A DNA stretch of 7,309 nt. Source: an uncultured Erysipelotrichaceae bacterium (GTDB taxonomy: Bacteria > Bacillota_I > Bacilli_A > Erysipelotrichales > Erysipelotrichaceae). Under the pieces are notes generated by a model. It was not told the origin of the DNA. It made no database searches and saw only the letters and a list, made by a program, of their open reading frames with translations. The DNA lies in the NCBI GenBank assembly GCA_902782505.1, contig CACZNO010000150.1, forward strand, positions 1 to 7,309, written 5' to 3'. Position numbers and translations under genes: made by a program. This document shows, one piece after another, positions 1 through 5,407 of the stretch; position 1 is the stretch's first letter; the number at the start of each line of letters is the position of its first letter.

Positions 1-700
1 AGAACGGCGCGAATTCTTCCTTGGTCCAGGGTCTTGTCATCTTCGGAACCATCCCGGCGCCGGACATCAGGACAGCGCCCTTGACCACGCCTTTGAGAAT
101 CTGGGAATACATCAGGTTCATGATCGACATCGCGCCGGCGGACTGTCCCATGACGGTAATACGGTCCGGGTCTCCCCCGAAATCGGCGATGTGTTCCTTG
201 ATCCACTTCAATCCGAACACCATGTCGTGCAATCCGTAGTTTCCGCACTCGTATAGCGAGAACACGTTCAGACGGTATCCCAGCGATACGAACAGAACGT
301 CGTGCTTCGCGTATTCCGTGCACGTTCCGTACGGAAGTTCGCCGACAGTGCCGGTTTCAAACCCGCCGCCGTGAATGAATACGAGGACCGGATGGTTCTT
401 CGCGTTTTTCTTCGTGATGATATTCATGGTCATCGGGGATTCCGCGAACTTGAATTCGCGGTCGCTGCGGAATTCCTTGTGGTAAAACGCGTCCTGGCCT
501 TTCGATTCATCGCGGTAGGTCAGGTACTGGTAACAGTCGATCTCGGTATCCGTCGCGTCAAATTCGTCCCATTTGGGATACGGTTTCGGAAGTTCAAAAC
601 GCTCCGTGACTGCGTACGGGATTCCCTTGAACATCCAGACATCGTTTTCCTCAATGCCGGTCACTTTTCCCAAAGAAGTTTCAATCGTTACTTTCTGCAT
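1..700 (-). CDS. Type B carboxylesterase (alpha/beta hydrolase), 3' end cut by window edge
   Basis: This is the N-terminal 233 residues of a carboxylesterase family protein (family usual length about 500), read on the reverse strand with no stop codon inside the window. The start is ATG at 698-700, with a GGGAG ribosome site 5 nt upstream (706-710). Seen in the translation are the opening pattern of the family (VTGIEENDVWMFKGIPYA, residues 12-29), the oxyanion-hole motif HGGG (110-113) after a hydrophobic strand, and the nucleophile elbow GQSAGA with Ser187 preceded by FGGDPDRITV. The acid and histidine of the triad would lie beyond the left edge. There is no signal peptide, so it is probably cytoplasmic. 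It hydrolyses carboxylic esters, but the substrate is unknown. It lies 30 bp downstream of a GPH sugar symporter and is probably co-transcribed with it, which suggests an acylated sugar or glycoside ester as substrate (inference). The family call is firm and the substrate open. Confidence 0.93.
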   Translation of the reverse strand, partial: MQKVTIETSLGKVTGIEENDVWMFKGIPYAVTERFELPKPYPKWDEFDATDTEIDCYQYLTYRDESKGQDAFYHKEFRSDREFKFAESPMTMNIITKKNAKNHPVLVFIHGGGFETGTVGELPYGTCTEYAKHDVLFVSLGYRLNVFSLYECGNYGLHDMVFGLKWIKEHIADFGGDPDRITVMGQSAGAMSIMNLMYSQILKGVVKGAVLMSGAGMVPKMTRPWTKEEFAPF

Positions 701-730
701 GGTTACTCCCTAAGCGGAAAACCGGAAAGA

Positions 731-2131
731 CTAAGCTTTCCGGTTGAGCATTTCTTTCTCGAATGCTTTCTGTTTTTCGTCGTGGATCCGCGCCAGTTTC
801 TGTTTGATTTCCTTCCACCAGTCGCCGTCCAGCGGATAGAACTTGCCGATTAAGAACGCGCATAAGAATAACAGCACGATGGAAATCGACAGCCAGGAAA
901 TCCGGATACCGAGTTTTGCGGTAGCGTTCTGCGCCGCGATTTCGATATTCGGATCATAACCGAACCAGCCCAGCATGATCGGGAAAATCGCGTTGGCGAT
1001 ACTGATCGCCGGCTTGCAGACAAACGAGTTAACGCCGGCATACATGCCTTCACGGCGTAATCCGGACACGTGTTCATCGTAGTCGATGACATCGCCGTTC
1101 ATTAACGGAACTAAGTACATGCCTCCCGCAAATCCGATGCCGGAGCCTAAGAAGCCGATGATACCCGCAATTGTCGTCTGGCCGAACGCCATCATGACTG
1201 CCAACGCCGTACCGAAAATCAAGCACATCAGGACCATGGACTTCTTGATACCGAACTTGCCGCCCGGGCCCATCCATAACCAGATGCCGAAGATGATGCC
1301 GACAAACATCGCCGCGTAGCAGAACAGCATGTTCACGCCGGTCGCGCTGAAGTAATAGCTCAAGCCCATCATCAAGGCCGTCTGAATGAAGGTTACCGAG
1401 AAGGAAATCGATTCAAACGCCAGGAAGCTCTTATTCTTGAAGCAATTTACGATCGACTGGATCAAGGGATACTGTTCCTCTTCCTGCGTATATCCTTTTT
1501 CTTTATAGAAGAAGGTACTGAAGAACATGATCAGACCCGCAACAACACCGACAATCGTCATAATAATCTGGAAGGTCTGTAACGAGGTGTTCAGGATGCC
1601 TTCGATCATGCCTAACAGAGCCAACGGAACCGACAGGGCAATCAATCCGAAGATGACTTTGACAAACAGGATCTTCGAACGGGCTTCGTTGGTGACCGCC
1701 ATTTCAAACGGCATAACGTATAACGAAGTCGCAATCGCGGTATATAACGCGTCGAATAAGAACAGTGAGATCAGCATCTGAATGAACATCTGAAGATCTC
1801 CGCCCTTGCCGCCTAATACCCAGGTCAAAACGAATACGGCCGCAACCATCAGCGAACCGTAGCGGATATACGGAATACGTCTTCCGAGTTTGGATTTCGT
1901 CTTATCGGAGATATAACCGAACAGCGGGTCGTTGACCGCGTTCCAAAGTCCGAACAGAAGCCAGCACGTAGCGCTCCATTTCGGATCCATTTTGAAATAG
2001 TTGACGAAGAAGAAGGTTAATCCCCCGCCTGTCAGGATGTTGTTGAGAGTTGTCATCATGCAGTCGGCGCCGCCGAGCCATAAACGGCTGGACAGTTTGA
2101 CTTCTTCCTTAATTACTGTTTTTTCTTCCAT
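731..2131 (-). CDS. GPH-family sugar:cation symporter (MFS_2 type)
   Basis: This 466-residue integral membrane protein has about twelve hydrophobic segments and fits the glycoside-pentoside-hexuronide:cation symporter family (usual length 450-500). It would import a sugar or glycoside together with Na+ or H+. Diagnostic pieces are the N-terminal loop with NDPLFGYISDKTKS (67-80) followed by LGRRIPYIRYG (82-92), and the late signature DVIDYDEH (347-354) with GLRREGMYAGVNSF (357-370). The C-terminal tail is charged and cytoplasmic. The reading frame stays open upstream to 2284, but ATG 2129-2131 is chosen because a consensus GGAGGA site (2135-2140) sits just upstream and the extra 51 residues look non-coding. 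The stop is TAG at 731-733. It is the first gene of a leftward operon with the esterase and is divergent from the split transketolase. The substrate cannot be read from sequence; GPH members carry melibiose, xylosides, pentoses or glucuronides. Confidence 0.93.
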   Translation of the reverse strand: MEEKTVIKEEVKLSSRLWLGGADCMMTTLNNILTGGGLTFFFVNYFKMDPKWSATCWLLFGLWNAVNDPLFGYISDKTKSKLGRRIPYIRYGSLMVAAVFVLTWVLGGKGGDLQMFIQMLISLFLFDALYTAIATSLYVMPFEMAVTNEARSKILFVKVIFGLIALSVPLALLGMIEGILNTSLQTFQIIMTIVGVVAGLIMFFSTFFYKEKGYTQEEEQYPLIQSIVNCFKNKSFLAFESISFSVTFIQTALMMGLSYYFSATGVNMLFCYAAMFVGIIFGIWLWMGPGGKFGIKKSMVLMCLIFGTALAVMMAFGQTTIAGIIGFLGSGIGFAGGMYLVPLMNGDVIDYDEHVSGLRREGMYAGVNSFVCKPAISIANAIFPIMLGWFGYDPNIEIAAQNATAKLGIRISWLSISIVLLFLCAFLIGKFYPLDGDWWKEIKQKLARIHDEKQKAFEKEMLNRKA

Positions 2132-2140
2132 GTTTCCTCC
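2129..2140 (-). promoter_or_regulatory. Ribosome binding site that fixes the symporter start
   Basis: On the reverse strand GGAGGA (2135-2140) is followed by three bases and then ATG (2129-2131). The match to the anti-Shine-Dalgarno sequence is near perfect. It places the start here and not at the upstream in-frame ATG codons of the same open frame, which extends to 2284. Confidence 0.85.
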
Positions 2141-2143
2141 AAG

Positions 2144-2164
2144 GTGTCTTTGTGAACAAGACAC
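2144..2164 (-). repeat. Perfect 7-bp inverted repeat in the symporter leader
   Basis: The arms GTGTCTT (2144-2150) and AAGACAC (2158-2164) are exact reverse complements around a 7-nt loop. The element lies between the predicted symporter promoter and its ribosome site, 4 bp from the GGAGGA. It is either a repressor site downstream of the promoter or an mRNA hairpin next to the ribosome site. It has no T-tract in either direction, so it is not a terminator. Confidence 0.5.
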
Positions 2165-2180
2165 ATCACCGTCACAAATA

Positions 2181-2210
2181 ACTATAGTATATTTGTAAGC
2201 GGTTTCGCAA
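2181..2210 (-). promoter_or_regulatory. Predicted sigma-A promoter of the symporter-esterase operon
   Basis: On the reverse strand, TTGCGA (positions 2205-2210) and TATAGT (2181-2186) form -35 and -10 hexamers with an 18-bp spacer. An overlapping alternative -10, TATACT (2186-2191), lies 5 bp upstream on that strand. The start of transcription would fall near 2175, giving a leader of about 43 nt. This is prediction by motif only. Confidence 0.5.
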
Positions 2211-2213
2211 CCG
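2200..2213. promoter_or_regulatory. Imperfect palindrome over the symporter -35, LacI-like operator candidate
   Basis: CGGTTTCGCAACCG is symmetric at six of seven base pairs around a central CG, the layout typical of LacI/GalR-family operators. It overlaps the predicted -35 hexamer of the leftward promoter, so a bound repressor would block polymerase. The regulator itself is not in this window. Assignment to the LacI family is inference from the shape alone. Confidence 0.35.
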
Positions 2214-2264
2214 TTATGAAAAATCAAAATTCTGTTCATAAACATTTTGCCCGCCGGTTTCTTT

Positions 2265-2286
2265 TTTTGTGAATTCACGCACAAAA
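2265..2286. repeat. Nested inverted repeats in the divergent intergenic region
   Basis: TTTTGTG (2265-2271) and CACAAAA (2280-2286) are exact reverse complements separated by 8 bp. Inside them GTGAATTCAC (2269-2278) is itself a perfect 10-bp palindrome. The heptamer TTTGTGA of the left arm also occurs at 2149-2155 on the + strand and at 2172-2178 on the - strand. This is a candidate binding site for a dimeric regulator of one or both divergent operons; the regulator is unknown. Confidence 0.4.
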
Positions 2287-2304
2287 TATCCTCATCTTCC
2301 TGAA

Positions 2305-2314
2305 TCCCGCGGGA
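2305..2314. promoter_or_regulatory. Perfect palindrome in the spacer of the transketolase promoter
   Basis: TCCCGCGGGA is an exact 10-bp palindrome, flanked by TGAA (2301-2304) and TTCA (2318-2321), which are also complementary. It sits about 10 bp upstream of the predicted -10 element, where a bound protein would interfere with polymerase. It is a candidate operator, supported only by symmetry and position. Confidence 0.35.
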
Positions 2315-2321
2315 GATTTCA

Positions 2322-2330
2322 TGGTAATAT
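2322..2330 (+). promoter_or_regulatory. Predicted extended -10 promoter of the split transketolase operon
   Basis: TGG followed by TAATAT (2325-2330) matches the extended -10 form (TGn plus TATAAT-like). No convincing -35 hexamer is seen 16-18 bp upstream, which extended -10 promoters tolerate. The alternative TATAAG at 2332-2337 would be too close to the ribosome site. Transcription would begin near 2337, leaving a leader of about 19 nt. Confidence 0.45.
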
Positions 2331-2355
2331 ATATAAGTAAAGAAAGGTGCAAACT

Positions 2356-3216
2356 ATGGAAAAGGCTGAATTAAAACAATTAGAAGTTTTGGCCGCAAAG
2401 ATCCGTTACGATGTTTTGGATATGCTGAAACACCGCACCTACGGTCATCTGGGCGGCTCCTTATCGATCGTAGAACTCATGGCAGTTCTCTACGGCAAAC
2501 AACTTCACATCGATCCCAAGAATCCGACAATGGAAGACCGTGATATGGTCGTCTTATCCAAAGGTCACTGCGGACCGGCTTGGTATTCCGCACTGGCTGA
2601 AAAGGGATATTTCCCGAAAGAAGCTCTGTATACGCTGAATGACGGCGGAACAATGTTACCGTCGCATCCGGACCGCACCAAGACCCCGGGCGTCGACATG
2701 ACCACCGGTTCCCTCGGACAGGGCACCAGCGCGGCTGTCGGCATCGCAGTCGGACAGAAACTCAAGGGTCTGGACCGCTATACCTACCTGATCGTCGGTG
2801 ACGGCGAATCCAACGAAGGTCAGTGCTGGGAAGCGTTCATGTATCTGGCGGGTCATCGCGTCAACAACTGCATCACCTTCATCGACCTGAACAAGCGCCA
2901 GCTCGACGGCTACACCAAGGACATCCTGTATCCGTTTGACATGGCGGAAAAGATGAGAGCGTTCGGCTTCCATGTGGAAACCGTCAAAGGCGACGATATC
3001 GAAGCCATCGACAACGCCATCAACAACGCGAAAGCGATCAAGGACCAGGCTTCCTGCATCATCCTGGATACCATCAAGGGACAGGGTGTCAAGTATTTCG
3101 AAGACATGGTTTCCAATCACTCCGTGAAATTCACCAGCCCGGAAGTCAACGACGCGGCAGACAAGGCTCTCGCCGAACTTCGCGCGTTCATCGAAAAGGA
3201 GGAAGCACATGTTTAA
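2356..3216 (+). CDS. Transketolase-like protein, N-terminal (diphosphate-binding) subunit
   Basis: This 286-residue protein matches the first half of transketolase, the domain that holds the diphosphate and Mg2+ of thiamine diphosphate. Family residues seen are His31 in HLGGS, His71 in SKGH, His104 in SHPDRT, the TPGVDMTTGSLGQG block (110-123), and the ThDP/Mg motif from GDG (148-150) to Asn179 in DLNKRQLDG. His255 in SNHSVKF lies near the end. With the next gene it should form one enzyme moving a two-carbon ketol unit from a ketose to an aldose phosphate in the cytoplasm. ATG 2356-2358 is chosen over the in-frame GTG at 2347, because that GTG lies inside the ribosome site AAAGGTG (2343-2349). 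The last 8 bp overlap the next gene. Split forms may serve the pentose phosphate pathway or a dedicated sugar pathway such as apulose-phosphate cleavage; the sequence does not decide. Confidence 0.94.
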   Translation: MEKAELKQLEVLAAKIRYDVLDMLKHRTYGHLGGSLSIVELMAVLYGKQLHIDPKNPTMEDRDMVVLSKGHCGPAWYSALAEKGYFPKEALYTLNDGGTMLPSHPDRTKTPGVDMTTGSLGQGTSAAVGIAVGQKLKGLDRYTYLIVGDGESNEGQCWEAFMYLAGHRVNNCITFIDLNKRQLDGYTKDILYPFDMAEKMRAFGFHVETVKGDDIEAIDNAINNAKAIKDQASCIILDTIKGQGVKYFEDMVSNHSVKFTSPEVNDAADKALAELRAFIEKEEAHV

Positions 3217-4168
3217 ATTAGCAGCTGACCGTACACAAAAAGGCAAGGAACTCCGTAAAGTCGCGATGGAAACCATCGCGGACGTTATGAACACCAACGA
3301 TAAAGTCGTCATGCTGGAAGCGGACCTGGCCGGCGCGTCCGGATCGGGCATCATCCAGAAAAAACATCCGGAACGTTACCTTCAGATCGGTATCGCGGAA
3401 GCGAACATGGTCGGCATGGCTGCCGGTTTATCCATCGAAGGATTCCGTCCGTTCATCCACACCTTCGCGCCGTTCGCGTCCCGCCGTGTATATGACCAGA
3501 TGTACTTATCCGGCGCGTATGCGTTCAACACAATCAACGTCTTAGGCACCGACCCGGGCTTCACCGTAGCGGCCAACGGCGGCACGCACACTTCGTTTGA
3601 AGACGTCGCGTTATACCGTGCGATCCCGAATGCGGTCATTCTGGATCCGGCAGACGCAACCCAGCTCGAATGGGCAGTCCGTGAAGTCGCACCGTTGGAC
3701 GGCATCCACTATCTGCGTTTCAACCGCAAAGATGTCCGTAACCTTTATGAACCGGGTTCCACCTTCCGGATCGGCAAGGCGGAAATCCTGAAGGAAGGCA
3801 AGGATGCCCTGATCATCTCCGCAGGCCAGTTACTGAACGACGCGCTCGACGCGGCCGAAAAACTCGAAGCGGAAGGTATCTCCACGGAAGTCGTTGACTT
3901 GGTTTCGATCAAACCGCTCGACGCGGAAACCGTATTGAAGGAAGTCGCCGGCAAGAAGGCGGTCATCACCGTCGATAACCACAACATCATCGGCGGCCTC
4001 GGTTCCGCAGTTTCCGAAGTTCTCGCGGAAAACGGCGTATCCGTCCCGTTCAAGAGAGTCGGCGTCAAGGATGTCTTCGGACAGGTCGGCACCGCCGGTT
4101 ATCTCCAGAAGGAATTCGGCTTAACGGCCGACGACATGATCAAGACGATCAAAGAACTTCTGAAATAG
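3209..4168 (+). CDS. Transketolase-like protein, C-terminal (pyrimidine-binding) subunit
   Basis: This 319-residue partner of the preceding gene holds the pyrimidine-binding domain (about 12-175) and the C-terminal domain (about 185-310). The catalytic glutamate that activates thiamine diphosphate is Glu65 in IGIAEANMVGMAAGLS. His127 in GGTHTSFED matches the conserved histidine loop of the family, and ITVDNHNIIGGLGS (253-266) is typical of the C-terminal domain. The active site forms at the interface with the N-terminal subunit. ATG 3209-3211 lies inside the end of the upstream gene and is preceded by a full AAGGAGG site (3196-3202), so translation is probably coupled and the two subunits made in equal amounts. 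A strong terminator follows directly, so this is a two-gene operon. Other thiamine enzymes with this fold (DXP synthase, E1 beta) were considered. The pairing with a transketolase N-half makes a split transketolase the best call. Confidence 0.94.
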   Translation: MFKLAADRTQKGKELRKVAMETIADVMNTNDKVVMLEADLAGASGSGIIQKKHPERYLQIGIAEANMVGMAAGLSIEGFRPFIHTFAPFASRRVYDQMYLSGAYAFNTINVLGTDPGFTVAANGGTHTSFEDVALYRAIPNAVILDPADATQLEWAVREVAPLDGIHYLRFNRKDVRNLYEPGSTFRIGKAEILKEGKDALIISAGQLLNDALDAAEKLEAEGISTEVVDLVSIKPLDAETVLKEVAGKKAVITVDNHNIIGGLGSAVSEVLAENGVSVPFKRVGVKDVFGQVGTAGYLQKEFGLTADDMIKTIKELLK

Positions 4169-4176
4169 TTTTTACG

Positions 4177-4210
4177 AAACTGTCTTCCTTTCACGGAAGA
4201 CAGTTTTTTT
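4177..4210 (+). terminator. Rho-independent terminator of the split transketolase operon
   Basis: A perfect 12-bp stem (4177-4188 with 4195-4206) encloses a 6-nt loop and runs into seven consecutive T residues (4204-4210). It starts 8 bp after the stop codon. No matching A-tract lies on the left side, so it acts rightward only. Confidence 0.93.
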
Positions 4211-4233
4211 ACGCTGCGGAAACCATAAAGCCG

Positions 4234-4258
4234 TTTGTTTGACGGCCTGTCAAACAAA
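4234..4258. promoter_or_regulatory. Perfect 10-bp inverted repeat, likely operator of the XRE gene
   Basis: TTTGTTTGAC (4234-4243) and GTCAAACAAA (4249-4258) are exact reverse complements around GGCCT. There is no T-tract after it in either direction, so it is not a terminator. Its right arm covers the place where the -35 of the following promoter would lie. XRE-family proteins often repress their own gene through such a site, so this is a candidate autoregulatory operator (inference). Confidence 0.5.
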
Positions 4259-4275
4259 AACACCGGAGACTGTTT

Positions 4276-4281
4276 TATAGT
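4276..4281 (+). promoter_or_regulatory. Predicted -10 element of the XRE gene promoter
   Basis: TATAGT matches five of six consensus -10 bases and lies 21 bp before the start codon. No good -35 is visible at the right distance (4253-4258 reads AACAAA). Initiation near 4288 would give a leader of only about 15 nt, just enough for the AAGAGGTG ribosome site at 4291-4298. Confidence 0.4.
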
Positions 4282-4302
4282 GGAGTTGAAAAGAGGTGCG
4301 CT

Positions 4303-5319
4303 ATGAATCTTAAACGAACAGGCAAACTCATCGCGGACGCACGTAACGGGAAGGGATATACCCAACAGGAACTGGCAGACAAACTTCACGTTTCCAACTC
4401 CGCTGTCTCGCGCTGGGAAAACGGAGACCGGTTTCCGGATGTTTCGCTGTTGGAACCGATTTCAAAAGAACTGGATATCCCCCTTTCATCTTTAATCAGC
4501 GGAGAAGAACCGGATAATCAAACCGTGTTATCCGATCTTTTGGAAGCTACCAAAAATGAAATCCGCAAGAAAGAAAAAAGAAATCTTAAATATATCATTG
4601 GGCTGTCCGTGATCATTATCGGCTTAGCCGCCGTCTTATTGGTCTCCGTTTTCAACAACGCATTTCCATCCGTCTATGACGGCATCTGGTACAGCACTTC
4701 AGGGCGTATAATGAAGTTCACCCGCGGAACCATTTACGATACTTGGGCAAAAAAAGATGTAGGAAAATACACAGAAACTTCCGATTTCATTCAGATGAAT
4801 CCTACCTGGGACGAACCGGGAGCGAATCTTTACTATTATCGATTCCCCGGCGGAGCGGAAATACTCAGTAATCAGCCGGACGGTTTCGGGAAGGTGTTCT
4901 TTGTCAAAGGAGGAAGCGACGGCGTCAATTCCTTAAATAAGGCTTATTACGCAAAAGAAGACCGTTTTGTTGAGTACCTGAACGAGGTGTTTCCCGGGAA
5001 ATGGGCGCCTTATCTTGAGGAAAACCGCGGTCTCTATCCGGACATTTCCGTGGAATCTTCCGGCCGGAACACTTGGGATCTGGCCCTGGCGGATGAAAAC
5101 GGCGGTATTTCAAAAGATTACGGCGAATGCGCCGGAATTGCTTATGACGGAATGAATCCGCTCGAGGGAAAACTAGTCTCTGTAACAATGTTCTTTAATT
5201 ATCCGGATTTTGTAAACCCTCAGGAATTTCATCACATTCAAGTCGTGGAAACGACCAAAACATATTCCGAAAATATCATCACTTTGTTTGGGATTGACTA
5301 TCAAAAAGTTGAAGATTAG
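4303..5319 (+). CDS. Membrane-tethered XRE-family helix-turn-helix regulator
   Basis: This 338-residue protein begins with a classic Cro/C1-type DNA-binding domain (about 5-65): TQQELADKLHVSNSAVSRWENGDRFPD (20-46) covers the recognition helix. A charged linker (EIRKKEKRNLK, 86-96) leads into one hydrophobic span (about 97-117). By the positive-inside rule the DNA-binding part is cytoplasmic and residues 118-338 face outward. The outer part opens with DGIWYSTSG (126-134), reminiscent of small beta-barrel 'G-x-W' domains, and is rich in aromatic residues and probable strands. I do not recognise a named domain in it. It has the architecture of a one-component membrane sensor-regulator, with ligand and target genes unknown. 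ATG 4303 follows AAGAGGTG (4291-4298). An inverted repeat upstream suggests autoregulation. It is flanked by terminators on both sides, so it is monocistronic. The gene looks more AT-rich than the transketolase genes. Confidence 0.85.
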   Translation: MNLKRTGKLIADARNGKGYTQQELADKLHVSNSAVSRWENGDRFPDVSLLEPISKELDIPLSSLISGEEPDNQTVLSDLLEATKNEIRKKEKRNLKYIIGLSVIIIGLAAVLLVSVFNNAFPSVYDGIWYSTSGRIMKFTRGTIYDTWAKKDVGKYTETSDFIQMNPTWDEPGANLYYYRFPGGAEILSNQPDGFGKVFFVKGGSDGVNSLNKAYYAKEDRFVEYLNEVFPGKWAPYLEENRGLYPDISVESSGRNTWDLALADENGGISKDYGECAGIAYDGMNPLEGKLVSVTMFFNYPDFVNPQEFHHIQVVETTKTYSENIITLFGIDYQKVED

Positions 5320-5340
5320 TACTGCGCTGTTCCGTTTGCC

Positions 5341-5369
5341 AAACCGCTTAGGGTTGCTAAGCGGTTTTT
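5341..5369 (+). terminator. Rho-independent terminator of the XRE gene
   Basis: A perfect 11-bp stem (5341-5351 with 5357-5367) has a 5-nt loop, GGTTG, and ends in a five-T run (5365-5369). It lies 21 bp after the stop codon. Confidence 0.9.
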
Positions 5370-5381
5370 CTTCGGGAGAAA

Positions 5382-5390
5382 TGCTACAAT
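5382..5390 (+). promoter_or_regulatory. Predicted extended -10 promoter of the split-barrel gene
   Basis: TGC followed by TACAAT (5385-5390) matches the extended -10 form with five of six consensus hexamer bases. It begins 12 bp after the upstream terminator, and any -35 would lie inside that terminator's 3' arm. The expected start near 5397 coincides with the ribosome site GAGGTGA (5397-5403), so the leader would be only about 11 nt. Confidence 0.5.
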
Positions 5391-5407
5391 GAGTTTGAGG
5401 TGATCTT

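Noticed and set aside
302..853. 183-codon open frame on the + strand
   Set aside because: It lies antisense to the start of the esterase and the end of the symporter, both with clear family motifs. The translation is arginine- and phenylalanine-rich without recognisable motifs, as expected of an antisense shadow.
2132..2284. 51-residue N-terminal extension of the symporter
   Set aside because: The frame is open, but the segment lacks a membrane-protein or signal character, contains the predicted promoter, and the consensus ribosome site sits at the internal ATG 2129-2131.
2265..2286. CRP-type (cAMP receptor) site
   Set aside because: The TGTGA and CACA halves resemble it, but the spacing and right half do not fit the CRP consensus, and classical CRP control is not expected in Bacillota. 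It is kept only as an unassigned inverted repeat.
2347..2355. GTG at 2347 as start of the transketolase N-half
   Set aside because: This GTG is part of the ribosome site AAAGGTG that serves the ATG at 2356; starting there would leave no ribosome site.
2656..3354. 232-codon open frame on the - strand across the two transketolase genes
   Set aside because: It is antisense to conserved catalytic segments of both subunits. The length is explained by codon bias of the real genes, and no ribosome site or domain supports it.
4239..4244. TTGACG as the -35 of the XRE gene promoter
   Set aside because: It matches the consensus well, but the only good -10 (TATAGT, 4276-4281) is 31 bp away and nothing -10-like lies 16-18 bp downstream. 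It is better explained as part of the inverted repeat.
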